From assembly GCA_965657575.1 (NCBI GenBank), contig CBFHOK010000002.1, forward strand, positions 79,742 to 143,741: 64,000 nt of DNA. Direction: 5' to 3'. The notes under the pieces are model-generated. The model did no database searches and was not told the origin of the DNA. It was given only the letters and a program-made list of their open reading frames with translations. A program made the position numbers and the translations under genes. Numbering within the stretch: position 1 is the first letter of the stretch; each line of letters starts with the position of its first letter. Shown here one piece after another: positions 1 through 8,667 of the stretch. The DNA is from CAJXVY01 sp965657575 (lineage in GTDB: Bacteria; Actinomycetota; Actinomycetes; Actinomycetales; Microbacteriaceae).

Positions 1-1618
1 CTGGGCTTTCAGAACGAATCCTTGGGATTGAGTGGAAATTGTGCCTTGGGATTGGGCTTTCTGTTGCCCACTCAAGACTGCGTCCGTAACCCCATGGGTC
101 TTTCAATTCGGTCTTCACTCCCCTGCGGGTGGTTACCCAGACGTTCCAGAAGAATGGAAGCATCGATGCCGCAAGAATGATTGATCCAAATGATGACAAC
201 GTGTTCATCCAGGTAAAGCCATCTTCGGGTAGGTATGTGGCATACCTTCTAGGCATACCCATTACACCCAACCAGTGCTGCACCAAGAAGGTTGTGTGGA
301 AACCGACGAACAATACCCAGAAATGAATCTTTCCAAGACGCTCGTTCAACATCTTTCCAGTGAACTTTGGCCACCAGAAATAGAAACCTGCGAACATAGC
401 GAATACCACTGTTCCGAAGACCACGTAGTGGAAGTGGGCCACCACGAAGTAGCTATCTGAAAGGTGGAAGTCAAGAGCTGGGCTTGCCAAGATCACGCCG
501 GTGAGACCACCGAACACGAAAGTGACCAAGAAACCAAGTGACCAAAGCATCGGGGTTTCGAACGTTATCGACCCTCGCCACATCGTTCCAATCCAGTTGA
601 ATATCTTTACACCCGTTGGCACCGCAATCAGCATGGTGGTGAATGCGAAGAATGGAAGCAAGACCTGACCGGTGACGTACATGTGGTGAGCCCATACGGT
701 CATTGAAAGAGCTGCAATAGCGATGGTTGCGTAAACAAGTGTCTTATAACCAAAGATTGGCTTACGGCTGAATACCGGGAAAATCTCTGAGACGATTCCG
801 AAGAATGGAAGCGCAATGATATAGACCTCTGGGTGGCCAAAGAACCAGAAAAGGTGTTGCCACAACAGCGCTCCACCGTTTTCTGGATCAAATATGTGTG
901 CTCCGAATCGACGATCCGCGCCAAGAGCAAACAATGCTGCTGCCAGTGGAGGGAAACACATAATTACAAGAATGGATGTAACCAGAGTGTTCCAGCTAAA
1001 GATCGGCATTCTCCACATAGTCATACCCGGTGCACGCATAACCAGGATGGTGGTGATGAAGTTCACGGCACCCAGAATGGTTCCAAACCCACCCATGGCA
1101 AGACCAAATACCCATAAGTCTCCACCGATACCGGGCGAGAACGTCGTATTGGACAATGGCGCATAGGCAAACCAACCAAAGCTAGCGGCACCCTGCGGGG
1201 TGAAGAATCCTGCTACTGCGATCAATCCACCGAAGGTGAAGATCCAGTAGGACAGTGCATTTAGCCTTGGGAAGGCAACATCCGGGGCACCGATCTGCAC
1301 CGGCATAATTACGTTTGCAAATCCAGCAAACAGAGGTGTTGCAAACAACAGAAGCATGATTGTTCCGTGCATTGTAAATAACTGGTTGTACTGCTCTTTG
1401 GTTTGAACAATCTCAAGTCCGGGCAGTGCTAACTGCGCACGAATTACAAGCGCCATCAAACCACCGATAAGGAACCAAATGAATGTGGTGATTAGGTACA
1501 GGTAACCAATCTTTTTGTGATCGGTGGTCGTAATCCAATCAACAATGACCTGGCCCTTGGTCTTTTTGGGGGCGCTGGAAAATCCAGAGGTGGAGCGGGG
1601 TTCGGTTATGGTTGCCAT
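1..1618 (-). CDS. ctaD: cytochrome c oxidase subunit I (aa3-type), 3' end outside the window
   Basis: Catalytic subunit of the aa3-type terminal oxidase, a multi-span membrane protein that reduces O2 and pumps protons. Translating the minus strand from the ATG at 1618 gives 539 open codons that run off the left edge, so the C-terminus is missing. Visible motifs are HGTIM early on, GHPEVY (Cu-B histidine and cross-linked tyrosine region), WAHHMYVTG (Cu-B His-His), VPTGVKIFNW (K-channel lysine) and VVAHFHYV (heme a3 and heme a ligands). An AGGATAAGG ribosome site overlaps the end of ctaC, four bases upstream, so the two genes are almost certainly co-transcribed and coupled. Identity is secure; only the end is unseen. 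Confidence 0.97.
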   Translation of the reverse strand, partial: MATITEPRSTSGFSSAPKKTKGQVIVDWITTTDHKKIGYLYLITTFIWFLIGGLMALVIRAQLALPGLEIVQTKEQYNQLFTMHGTIMLLLFATPLFAGFANVIMPVQIGAPDVAFPRLNALSYWIFTFGGLIAVAGFFTPQGAASFGWFAYAPLSNTTFSPGIGGDLWVFGLAMGGFGTILGAVNFITTILVMRAPGMTMWRMPIFSWNTLVTSILVIMCFPPLAAALFALGADRRFGAHIFDPENGGALLWQHLFWFFGHPEVYIIALPFFGIVSEIFPVFSRKPIFGYKTLVYATIAIAALSMTVWAHHMYVTGQVLLPFFAFTTMLIAVPTGVKIFNWIGTMWRGSITFETPMLWSLGFLVTFVFGGLTGVILASPALDFHLSDSYFVVAHFHYVVFGTVVFAMFAGFYFWWPKFTGKMLNERLGKIHFWVLFVGFHTTFLVQHWLGVMGMPRRYATYLPEDGFTWMNTLSSFGSIILAASMLPFFWNVWVTTRRGVKTELKDPWGYGRSLEWATESPIPRHNFHSIPRIRSESP

Positions 1619-1622
1619 TGCC

Positions 1623-2477
1623 TTATCCTCTTATCTCCGGGTTGTTTCCCGGCAAGTTTTGGTTTCTATCTAGTTCAACTCCAAGTTTTCCGACCTGGCC
1701 CTTTGCTGCCAGAGCCGACATCTGAGCTTCGTACTCAGCTTCAGAAACAACCTCCACGTTAAAAAGCATCATTGAGTGGAATTCTCCACAGAGCTCAGCA
1801 CACTTTCCAACATATGTTCCCTCTTTTTCAGGGATGAAGTACATGTGATTTGTTCGACCTGGGAACATGTCTTTTTTATACAAAAATTCAACTACCCAGA
1901 ACGAGTGGATCACATCTCGAGCCATTAGGTCAATCTGTACTTTTTGCCCAACTGGCAGGTACAGCGTTGGCAGATCGTCAAAGTTTCCTGTCTCGGTCGT
2001 TCCGTCATACTGCGCCTGGATACCAGTTTCGTAAACATTGGAATCGACATAGTTGAAATCCCAACTCCACTGCTTACCAATTGCCTCGATGGTCACATCC
2101 GGCTCGTCAAATTCTGCTTCAATCGCTGCCATGTCGCGTGCGGTGAAGGCAAAGAATCCAACGACCAAAATCAGTGGAACTACCGTGAAGAGAGTCTCAA
2201 TGGGCATGTTGTAGCGGAGCTGCTGGGGCATCGCCGTCTCACCTTTGCGGCGCCTGTAGACAATGATTGCCCATGCCATAAGACCCCAAGCGATTGCTCC
2301 AACCACGAGCAAAACAATCCAGCTTGTTGTCCACAAACCAGTAATTCGATCGGTGTGGTTGGTAATACCCGGCTCTCCGGGAAGCCATCCGCGCTGGGCC
2401 TCCACGCTACACCCGGTTAATAGCAATGCTAGAGCGCTGGCAGATGCCACCGCAGTAATAAGGCGTCGATTTAGCAA
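1623..2477 (-). CDS. ctaC: cytochrome c oxidase subunit II (Cu-A subunit), lipoprotein
   Basis: Subunit II accepts electrons from cytochrome c or the bc complex through the binuclear Cu-A centre. From the TTG at 2477 the protein has 284 residues: a lipoprotein signal with lipobox LLTGC (Cys about 23), two transmembrane segments, then the cupredoxin domain with the Cu-A motif CAELCGEFHSMM near residues 226-237 and an upstream VIHSFW histidine. The TTG at 2477 is chosen because GAAAGGGCG lies just upstream. Another in-frame TTG at 2510 has no ribosome site and would lie upstream of the transcript start implied by a TAAAGT box at 2500-2505. It lies directly upstream of ctaD. Confidence 0.95.
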   Translation of the reverse strand: MLNRRLITAVASASALALLLTGCSVEAQRGWLPGEPGITNHTDRITGLWTTSWIVLLVVGAIAWGLMAWAIIVYRRRKGETAMPQQLRYNMPIETLFTVVPLILVVGFFAFTARDMAAIEAEFDEPDVTIEAIGKQWSWDFNYVDSNVYETGIQAQYDGTTETGNFDDLPTLYLPVGQKVQIDLMARDVIHSFWVVEFLYKKDMFPGRTNHMYFIPEKEGTYVGKCAELCGEFHSMMLFNVEVVSEAEYEAQMSALAAKGQVGKLGVELDRNQNLPGNNPEIRG

Positions 2478-2499
2478 TATCGCCCTTTCAAGTTGACAG

Positions 2500-2505
2500 A
2501 CTTTA
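2500..2505 (-). promoter_or_regulatory. possible -10 element for ctaC-ctaD
   Basis: The minus strand reads TAAAGT here, a TANNNT-type box between the upstream terminator and the ctaC ribosome site. It would start transcription near 2493 and give a short leader carrying GAAAGGG. No convincing -35 element is visible because the upstream bases belong to the terminator hairpin. Confidence 0.35.
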
Positions 2506-2515
2506 GCCAATTCTA

Positions 2516-2555
2516 AAACAAAAACCCCTCCTGCGTGGGCCGCAAGAGGGGTTTT
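2516..2555 (-). terminator. intrinsic terminator after erpA
   Basis: On the minus strand the arms AAAACCCCTC and GAGGGGTTTT form a long stem, extended inward by TGCG/CGCA through one G-U wobble and closed by a five-base loop. A run of T with one G follows. It lies 12 bases after the erpA stop and separates erpA from ctaC. The plus strand also gives a hairpin with a T run, but no plus-strand gene ends here. Confidence 0.85.
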
Positions 2556-2566
2556 TAGAACTTCTT

Positions 2567-2911
2567 TTAGCTAAATGAGTCTCCGCAGGCGCAGGAGTCA
2601 CTCGCATTTGGATTATCGATGGTGAAACCCTGCTTCTGGATAGTGTCCTCGAAGTCAATTGTTGCGCCATCTAGGTAAGGAACACTCATCGGGTCAACCA
2701 CAACCTCAACGCCGTCAAATTCAGCGAGAGCGTCGTCTTCGGTGAGTCTCTCGTCAAAGAAAAGTTGATAAATCAATCCTGAACAACCACCTGGTTCAAC
2801 GGCAATGCGAAGTCTTAGATCATCTCGTCCTTCTGCGTCCAGCAGTGCTTTCACCTTTGCTGCCGCTTCCTCGCTTAGCTTCACGCCATGAGTTGACACT
2901 GCCTGTGACAT
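2567..2911 (-). CDS. erpA: iron-sulfur cluster insertion protein, HesB/IscA/ErpA family
   Basis: A-type carrier that delivers Fe-S clusters to apoproteins. From the ATG at 2911 it has 114 residues. The three conserved cysteines are present: Cys43 in GGCSG and Cys107/Cys109 in the C-terminal CACG. The start is set by AGGAGG four bases before this ATG; a longer frame to 2944 has no such signal. It sits just upstream of the cytochrome oxidase genes, a neighbourhood also seen in mycobacteria, but a terminator separates them. It follows the M20 peptidase after 22 bases and may share its transcript. The family is clear; the choice among ErpA, IscA and SufA names is by convention for actinobacteria. 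Confidence 0.92.
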   Translation of the reverse strand: MSQAVSTHGVKLSEEAAAKVKALLDAEGRDDLRLRIAVEPGGCSGLIYQLFFDERLTEDDALAEFDGVEVVVDPMSVPYLDGATIDFEDTIQKQGFTIDNPNASDSCACGDSFS

Positions 2912-2933
2912 TGAACCTCCTAAATCCATAGCC

Positions 2934-4325
2934 CTATTCTGCATGAATTCTATTCGCTTGTAAAAGTATTAACCCGTGAGTTTGGATTGCCTTCCTGAAA
3001 GTCGGCAAGTGTTGAGATTCATTTGGTGAGTGTGCTCTGGCATCGGGGTCTTCAATACCTGTAACAATCACCTCTGACTCCGGAAACTTATTTACAAATT
3101 CAGCTATAAATGGGATTGATCCACCAACACCCATGTTCATGGCAGGTTTCTGATATGCAGCTTCCATTGCATCCTTTGCAAGGGTTGTGGCCCAGGAGTC
3201 AGCGGCCAAATAGGGGCTGCCTAGCTCGGTCGACAAAAACTCAATCTTCGACCCAAACGGAACATTGGTAAGCAGATGTTTTTTGATGTGAGCCAGAGCT
3301 GAGTCCGGGTCGTCATTTGGAGCAATTCGAGCGCTAATTTTGCATTTGGTTGTTGCCTGCAAAGTGTTCGAGCTTTTACTGACGGTTGGGTTATCAATAC
3401 CTATAACTGTGATTGAAGGTTGGTACCAGCTTCTATCTACAAGACTGCCTTCGCCGATCAGCTCAACCCCTTCCAAAACCCCGGACTGAGCCCGTATGAA
3501 TTGTTCGGGGACCTCGATTCCAGAGTCGGGCATTGCCTTTAGACCCTCAACAGCAACAGACCCATGTTGATCATGAAGAGATGACAGCAGCTTCGTCAAA
3601 GCCAGCATTGAATCCGGCACCACTCCCCCAAAAACACCGGAGTGAAGCGGGTGATCGAGAGTTGAGATTTCAAACTCCAAGCTAACCAAGCCCCTGAGCG
3701 AGGTTGTGAGGGCGGGGGTGTCAAGTTCAAAGTTGCCACTGTCTGCAACAACAATCAGGTCAGATTTCAACAGTTCCCTGTTTTGATCAAGGAAAGTTGA
3801 AAAATTGGGTGAGCCTATTTCTTCCTCTCCCTCGATAAAAACGGTAACTCCAACATTTATCTCCGCAGGATTCTTCTTCAGCATCTCACAGGTTGCCAAA
3901 TGAGTTATCACTCCCGCTTTGTCATCACTTGCACCCCGGCCAAATAAACGCTCGCCGATAACAGTTGGTTCAAACGGGTCTGTGTTCCAAAGCTCAAGAT
4001 CGCCTGCTGGCTGAATGTCGTGATGAGCGTATAAAAGCACCTGTGGATAGCCAGGCTTCGCCTGCCTTTTGGCAACAATTGATGGGGTTCCATCCGGTCC
4101 AGACTGAATTATCTCGACTGTGTCAAAAAGTCCGGTTTCAGCGAATAAATCACGAATCCTCTCTGAAGACTCGATAAGTGGCTGACTATCGACATCTTTC
4201 CAAGCAAGCGAAGGAATTCTCACCAAATCTCCCAGTTGCTTCAGTTTTGATTCGAAGTTATCTTCCGTCCAAGAATTCACGTATTCGACCAGTTGTGGCT
4301 CTAGGCCCTGATATTTGAAACTCAT
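2934..4325 (-). CDS. M20-family metallopeptidase (dipeptidase-like)
   Basis: Cytoplasmic zinc peptidase of the M20/M25/M40 family, 463 residues. Metal-site motifs are HHDIQP (H-x-D type) near residue 100 and GEEEIGS near residue 167, followed by a dimerisation domain and a C-terminal return to the catalytic domain with a closing histidine (AHSPNES). The family acts on dipeptides or acylated amino acids; the substrate cannot be told from sequence. The ATG at 4325 has no Shine-Dalgarno but has TAGATT six bases upstream, as expected of a leaderless mRNA. It is divergent from the DUF3043 gene. Confidence 0.88.
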   Translation of the reverse strand: MSFKYQGLEPQLVEYVNSWTEDNFESKLKQLGDLVRIPSLAWKDVDSQPLIESSERIRDLFAETGLFDTVEIIQSGPDGTPSIVAKRQAKPGYPQVLLYAHHDIQPAGDLELWNTDPFEPTVIGERLFGRGASDDKAGVITHLATCEMLKKNPAEINVGVTVFIEGEEEIGSPNFSTFLDQNRELLKSDLIVVADSGNFELDTPALTTSLRGLVSLEFEISTLDHPLHSGVFGGVVPDSMLALTKLLSSLHDQHGSVAVEGLKAMPDSGIEVPEQFIRAQSGVLEGVELIGEGSLVDRSWYQPSITVIGIDNPTVSKSSNTLQATTKCKISARIAPNDDPDSALAHIKKHLLTNVPFGSKIEFLSTELGSPYLAADSWATTLAKDAMEAAYQKPAMNMGVGGSIPFIAEFVNKFPESEVIVTGIEDPDARAHSPNESQHLPTFRKAIQTHGLILLQANRIHAE

Positions 4326-4330
4326 GAGAG

Positions 4331-4337
4331 TAATCTA
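4331..4337. promoter_or_regulatory. shared, self-complementary -10 element of two divergent genes
   Basis: The heptamer TAATCTA reads TAGATTA on the other strand, so it offers a TANNNT box in both directions. Toward minus, TAGATT lies six bases before the ATG of the M20 gene (leaderless). Toward plus, TAATCT would start transcription near 4343, giving the DUF3043 gene a short leader with GAGG. No clear -35 elements are seen. The motif is visible; its function is inferred. Confidence 0.5.
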
Positions 4338-4359
4338 GTTGGAGTTAGCGAGGATTATT

Positions 4360-4893
4360 TTGGAAGAAAAAGAGAACGTCACCGGCAAGGGAAGACCGAC
4401 CCCTTCGCGCAAGGAGCAAGAAAAACTTAGAAAAAAGCCTCTTGTTGGCAATAAAAGCAAGGAGGCTAAGCGGATTGAGAAGCAAAGGATTCGCGAGGAA
4501 AGAGCGAAAATCCGCGAAGGCATGATGGCCGGCGAGGAGCGCTACCTAACCAGCCGAGATCGTGGTCCGCAGCGCAAGATGGTAAGAGACTTGGTTGACT
4601 CCAGGTTCACTGTCGGTGAATTGGTTTTGCCTGGTCTTGTGGTTGTTGTGATGGTTACATTCGTTGATTCCATCGAGGTTCAGTTTTACTCCCTGGTTGC
4701 TATGTGGGCATTATTCCTGGCGGTAGCATTCGATGCCTTTATGCACGGTTTCAGGGTGAAGCGCAGACTTGTTGAAAAATACGGTGCGGACAAAGTTGAA
4801 AAAGGTGTTCGCTGGTACGCAGCTATGCGCTCAATTCAAATGCGTTCCCTTAGGATTCCAAAACCACAGGTCAAACGAGGAGAAAAGATCTAA
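4360..4893 (+). CDS. DUF3043 membrane protein
   Basis: Actinobacterial DUF3043 family, function unknown. About 177 residues: a very basic, lysine/arginine-rich N-terminal half that starts with the family's GKGRPTPSRKEQE segment, then two hydrophobic segments (about residues 88-107 and 112-130) with a short acidic linker, then a basic cytoplasmic tail. The start is taken as the TTG at 4360 because GAGG lies six bases upstream and the predicted transcript start is near 4343. A TTG at 4339 would extend it by seven residues but lacks a ribosome site. The stop abuts the start of the aldo/keto reductase, so the two are probably one transcript. Confidence 0.82.
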   Translation: MEEKENVTGKGRPTPSRKEQEKLRKKPLVGNKSKEAKRIEKQRIREERAKIREGMMAGEERYLTSRDRGPQRKMVRDLVDSRFTVGELVLPGLVVVVMVTFVDSIEVQFYSLVAMWALFLAVAFDAFMHGFRVKRRLVEKYGADKVEKGVRWYAAMRSIQMRSLRIPKPQVKRGEKI

Positions 4894-5895
4894 GTGCAAT
4901 ACAGATACCTCGGAAACAGCGGGTTCAAAGTTTCAAGCCTTATTTACGGAAACTGGCTAACACACGCAAGTCAGGTTGCCAACGAGGAGGCAAAAAAGAC
5001 TGTTCACGCCGCACTAGATGGTGGGATAACAACTTTTGACACCGCTGACACATATGCCAATTTGGCAGCTGAAGAGGTTTTGGGTGACGCCCTAAGCGGG
5101 CAGCGCCGTGAGGGCATAGAGATTCTAACCAAGGTTTACTGGCCGGTAGCTGAGCGGAAGCCCAATGATCACGGTCTCTCTCGTAAGCACATCATGGAGT
5201 CCATTAACGGCTCACTGAAGAGACTGAAGACTGATTATGTAGATCTTTACCAGGCCCACCGCTTCGACTACGAGACTCCCCTTGAGGAGACCATGACCGC
5301 ATTCGCAGACATTGTCAGAAGCGGCAAAGCGCTTTATATCGGTGTCAGCGAATGGACTGCCGAGCAAATTGAGGCAGGAGCAAAACTGGCCAAGGAGCTA
5401 AATTTTCAACTGATTAGTTCACAACCTCAGTATTCGATGCTCTGGAGAGTGATTGAAGAAAAAGTCATCCCGGCAAGCGAAAAACACGGTCTAAGTCAAA
5501 TAGTTTGGTCACCAATGGCAGGTGGTGTGCTGACCGGCAAGTATCTCCCGGCCGAGCAACCAGCGGCTGGCACAAGAGCGAGTGATCCCGAGACCTCTGG
5601 TTTTATGGAAAAGTTCATGACCGAGCAAACTTTGACTCGTGTTCAGAAACTGAAACCACTGGCTGAGGAGCTTGGCGTCAGCATGGCGCAGTTCTCACTG
5701 GCCTGGACTCTGCAGAACACTAATGTTTCGGCAGCAATCGTGGGAGCAAGAAGCCCAGAGCAAATCAAATCCAACCTTGGGGCGGATGAGGTCGAGATTC
5801 CAAAAGAGATCATGAAGAAAGTCGATGAGATTTTGGGAGATTCGGTTGTCAGTGACCCATCGCTAACGAAATCTCCACCGGAGAGACTGGTCTAG
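4894..5895 (+). CDS. aldo/keto reductase
   Basis: NADPH-dependent oxidoreductase of the AKR superfamily, 333 residues, (beta/alpha)8 barrel. The catalytic tetrad can be seen in TFDTADTY (Asp, Tyr), ILTKVYW (Lys) and LYQAHRFD (His). The C-terminal AAIVGARSPEQI segment is the usual cofactor-binding signature. It most resembles the voltage-gated K+ channel beta-subunit-like subgroup; the physiological substrate is unknown. The GTG at 4894 directly follows the DUF3043 stop, and the ribosome site AGGAG lies inside DUF3043. The last four bases overlap the end of pyrD on the other strand. Confidence 0.9.
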   Translation: MQYRYLGNSGFKVSSLIYGNWLTHASQVANEEAKKTVHAALDGGITTFDTADTYANLAAEEVLGDALSGQRREGIEILTKVYWPVAERKPNDHGLSRKHIMESINGSLKRLKTDYVDLYQAHRFDYETPLEETMTAFADIVRSGKALYIGVSEWTAEQIEAGAKLAKELNFQLISSQPQYSMLWRVIEEKVIPASEKHGLSQIVWSPMAGGVLTGKYLPAEQPAAGTRASDPETSGFMEKFMTEQTLTRVQKLKPLAEELGVSMAQFSLAWTLQNTNVSAAIVGARSPEQIKSNLGADEVEIPKEIMKKVDEILGDSVVSDPSLTKSPPERLV

Positions 5896-6881
5896 AGCTT
5901 TTTTTGGATTCTCTTTGGCCATAGCGGGCCACCATAGACAAAGCCTGTATAAACCTGCACTAAGTCGGCGCCAAGCTCTAGCCTCTGACGGATTTCAGCT
6001 TCCGTCTCAATTCCACCAACCGATATCAGCGTCTTGCTCTGAAGCTTTGGTCTCAAAAGGGTAATCAGCTCTCTGGCTCGGGTTGCTAAAACCGGACCAG
6101 AGAGACCTCCGGCCTGGTTCAGCTCAGTTGGCTTTGCGCTCATACCTGCTCTGGAGATAGTTGTATTGGCGGCAATCATGCCTGCTAAATCGTGCTTCAT
6201 TACCAAATCTGCAATATTCAAAGCGTCCTCATCGCCTAGGTCCGGAGCGATTTTGATAAGCAATGGAGTAGCACCGATCTCACCCTTTACGGCCTCAATA
6301 ATCGGAGTCAACGCCTCGGCGTTCTGAAGATCTCTCAATCCGGGCGTGTTTGGACTGGAGACATTGATGACAAAATAGTCCCCGAGCCCCGCCAATTCCC
6401 TTGCACTGATCGCATAATCCTCTGCCGCCCGGTCAAGCTCGGTGATCTTGGATTTACCAAGGTTGATACCAATCACAGGCAAGTCACTGCTCGTTTCGCG
6501 CAGTTTTCGCAGACGGCTGGCAAGTGCTTTAGATCCGCGGTTATTGAATCCCATTCTGTTGATCAATGCTCTGTCTTTGACCAGCCGGAACATCCTTGGC
6601 TTTGGGTTTCCTGGCTGAGCCAGGGCGGTGGCGGTTCCAACCTCCACATGCCCAAAGCCCAGAGCATAGAGCTCTCTGATTAGCTCGCCATTTTTATCAA
6701 ATCCAGCCGCCATTCCCAATGGTCCGTTGAAGTCAAGTCCCATTGCTTGAAAGCGAGTGAGCTTTATTGGTCTAATCAGGCGAAGTCGATAGAGAATCTT
6801 TATAGTCGTTGCGCCAAGATGGTGGGCAAACTCCGGGTCCAACCTTTTGAGAAAAAGTTTGAATAGCAGTCTATAAATCAC
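5892..6881 (-). CDS. pyrD: dihydroorotate dehydrogenase (quinone), class 2
   Basis: Oxidises dihydroorotate to orotate in pyrimidine synthesis and passes electrons to quinone. 329 residues with an N-terminal amphipathic extension (MIYRLLFKLFLKR) that associates with the membrane in class 2 enzymes. The FMN-binding barrel shows AAGFDKNG, FNNRG and NVSSPNTPGL; a serine at the catalytic-base position is typical of class 2 rather than the cysteine of class 1. GGIETEAE and VQVYTGFVYGGP bind the flavin phosphate near the end. The GTG start overlaps the nrdR stop by four bases (GTGA), so it is the last gene of hisD-nrdR-pyrD. Confidence 0.96.
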   Translation of the reverse strand: MIYRLLFKLFLKRLDPEFAHHLGATTIKILYRLRLIRPIKLTRFQAMGLDFNGPLGMAAGFDKNGELIRELYALGFGHVEVGTATALAQPGNPKPRMFRLVKDRALINRMGFNNRGSKALASRLRKLRETSSDLPVIGINLGKSKITELDRAAEDYAISARELAGLGDYFVINVSSPNTPGLRDLQNAEALTPIIEAVKGEIGATPLLIKIAPDLGDEDALNIADLVMKHDLAGMIAANTTISRAGMSAKPTELNQAGGLSGPVLATRARELITLLRPKLQSKTLISVGGIETEAEIRQRLELGADLVQVYTGFVYGGPLWPKRIQKKL

Positions 6882-7321
6882 TGGTCTCTCAACTCGTTAA
6901 TTGCCATTTCGAAATCCTCCAGTGAGTCCCAAGCTTGATAAACACTGGCAAACCGCATATAGGCAACCTGATCTAGCTGCCTTAGTGGTTCCAAAATAGC
7001 AAGGCCGATCTCGTGAGCCTCAATATTCGCTGACCCTGATTGCCTAAGTGTCTCCTCAACGGTTTGAGCCAATTTGGCTAAGTCTCCATCGGTAACAGGT
7101 CTGCCCTGACAAGCCTTCCTAACTCCCGAAACAATTTTGTCTCTACTAAAAGGCTCAACAACACCTGAGCGCTTTGTGACCATCAGACTTGCGGTTTCGA
7201 TGGTTGAGAACCTTTTTCCGCACTCAGGGCACTGCCTGCGCCTACGAATACTACTCCCATCGTCACTGGTTCTGGAATCAGTGACCTTTGAATCCTCATG
7301 CCTACAAAATGGACAGTGCAT
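6878..7321 (-). CDS. nrdR: transcriptional repressor NrdR
   Basis: Nucleotide-sensing repressor of ribonucleotide reductase genes. 147 residues: an N-terminal zinc ribbon with two cysteine pairs (CPFC and CPEC) followed by KRFSTIE, then an ATP-cone domain (VTKRSGVVEPFSRDKI onward) that senses ATP and dATP. Length matches the family. The ATG overlaps the hisD stop by one base (TAATG) and the gene end overlaps pyrD by four bases. Its nrd targets are not in this window. Confidence 0.97.
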   Translation of the reverse strand: MHCPFCRHEDSKVTDSRTSDDGSSIRRRRQCPECGKRFSTIETASLMVTKRSGVVEPFSRDKIVSGVRKACQGRPVTDGDLAKLAQTVEETLRQSGSANIEAHEIGLAILEPLRQLDQVAYMRFASVYQAWDSLEDFEMAINELRDQ

Positions 7322-8616
7322 TATTTGTCTCTCCTGGCTGTGATGGCTTCCCCGTGGGCTGGTAGACCCTCAGCCGAACTGAAGCTGACTAGTTTTTGCT
7401 CAAGATTCAAAAGCTCCTGTTTTGAATAATCGATCACTTGTTGCACCCTCAAAAAGCTCAATACCCCAAGACCAGAACTGTGTTTTCCCTGACCTCCGGT
7501 TGGCAAAACGTGGTTCGATCCTGCCATGTAATCTCCAAGGCTCACCGGTGAATACCCGCCAATGAACATCGCTCCTGCGTTGGTTATTTGATCTGCGAAT
7601 CTATTGTTCTCACTGAGCTGAAGACTCAAGTGTTCAGCTGCGTATTCGTTTGCTGCGGTGACTAGCGAGTGCTCTGCGCTGACAACCAAAATCAGTGACT
7701 GCGGACCACCTAGGCTGACTTTCGCCCTATCAGAATTTGCCGTTAGCTCCAGTGTCTTTTCCAGCTCCGCGTTGACTCGCTCGGCGAAGTTCATGGAGTT
7801 TGTAACAAGTACGCAGGCGGCGTTTTCATCGTGTTCTGCCTGGCTTAGAAGATCTGCAGCAACAAAAGATGGCTCCGCGGAGTCGTCAGCCAAAACCATG
7901 ATTTCTGTTGGGCCCGCTTCGCTGTCGATCCCGATCAGACCCCTCAGGGCTCTTTTGGCAGCTGCCAAATAGATATTTCCTGGACCGGTAAACATCCGAA
8001 AGGGATTCATCTCCAATGACTCGATGCCAAATGCTGCCGCTGCAACTGCTCCGACGCCACCGATTGCATAAACCTCTTCCACGCCCAAAAGCTTTGCTGC
8101 AGCTAAAACTTGGACTGCGGGCAATCCATCTGCTTGCGCTGGCGAGAACAGACCGATTCTTGGAACACCTGCGACCTGGGCTGGAACCACGTTCATAATC
8201 ACACTCGATGGGTAGACGGCTTTTCCACCTGGTGCATAAACAGCGACCGAGTCGACCGGAACATATCGTTGAGTAACGCTTGATCCATTGCCAAAACTAG
8301 TAGTTACCGACTTTGGCAGGGCATCGCTGCTGGATATTCGAAGACGCTCAATTGACTCGGTCATAGCCGCCAAAAGCTCCGCGTCTATTTGCTCTAGTGA
8401 TTCAGACAATTGCTCGGAAGAAATTTTCAACATTGGTGTTTTCACGCCATCGAATTGCTCAACCTGACGCCTGATTGCCTTCTCGCCATGTTCCTTGACT
8501 TCTGCAATCAACGAATTCACATCCTCCATTACGGATTCAATGCTTTGCTCGGCTCTGGGAAGAATCCGATTTACATCAGTCGGTTTTAGCTCTCCGCTGA
8601 TTTCAACAATTCGCAA
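7321..8616 (-). CDS. hisD: histidinol dehydrogenase
   Basis: Catalyses the last two oxidation steps of histidine synthesis, L-histidinol to L-histidine, using NAD+ and zinc. 431 residues. Family landmarks are YAPGGKAVYPS, GPGNIYLAAAKR, EAGPTEIMVLAD, SQAEHDENAA, AAEHLSLQ and SNHVLPTGGQG, which hold the zinc and catalytic glutamate/histidine residues. The likely TTG start at 8616 has AAAGG about nine bases upstream. No other his genes are adjacent. Upstream it faces the divergent flavin reductase. Confidence 0.96.
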   Translation of the reverse strand: MRIVEISGELKPTDVNRILPRAEQSIESVMEDVNSLIAEVKEHGEKAIRRQVEQFDGVKTPMLKISSEQLSESLEQIDAELLAAMTESIERLRISSSDALPKSVTTSFGNGSSVTQRYVPVDSVAVYAPGGKAVYPSSVIMNVVPAQVAGVPRIGLFSPAQADGLPAVQVLAAAKLLGVEEVYAIGGVGAVAAAAFGIESLEMNPFRMFTGPGNIYLAAAKRALRGLIGIDSEAGPTEIMVLADDSAEPSFVAADLLSQAEHDENAACVLVTNSMNFAERVNAELEKTLELTANSDRAKVSLGGPQSLILVVSAEHSLVTAANEYAAEHLSLQLSENNRFADQITNAGAMFIGGYSPVSLGDYMAGSNHVLPTGGQGKHSSGLGVLSFLRVQQVIDYSKQELLNLEQKLVSFSSAEGLPAHGEAITARRDK

Positions 8617-8654
8617 TCTTCAGCCTTTCTTGCTTTTCGTTGTTTGCAATCCCT

Positions 8655-8660
8655 TAACCT
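8655..8660 (+). promoter_or_regulatory. -10 element of a probable leaderless flavin reductase gene
   Basis: TAACCT lies seven bases before the ATG at 8668, and TTGCTT lies 19 bases further upstream (8630-8635). The ATG has no Shine-Dalgarno, so transcription probably starts at or next to the A of the ATG. On the opposite strand TATAAG/TAAGGT in the same spot could serve hisD. Confidence 0.45.
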
Positions 8661-8667
8661 TATACGG

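Noticed and set aside
1944..2420. 158-codon plus-strand ORF
   Set aside because: It lies wholly antisense to ctaC, which has complete copper-site motifs, and its product resembles nothing recognisable.
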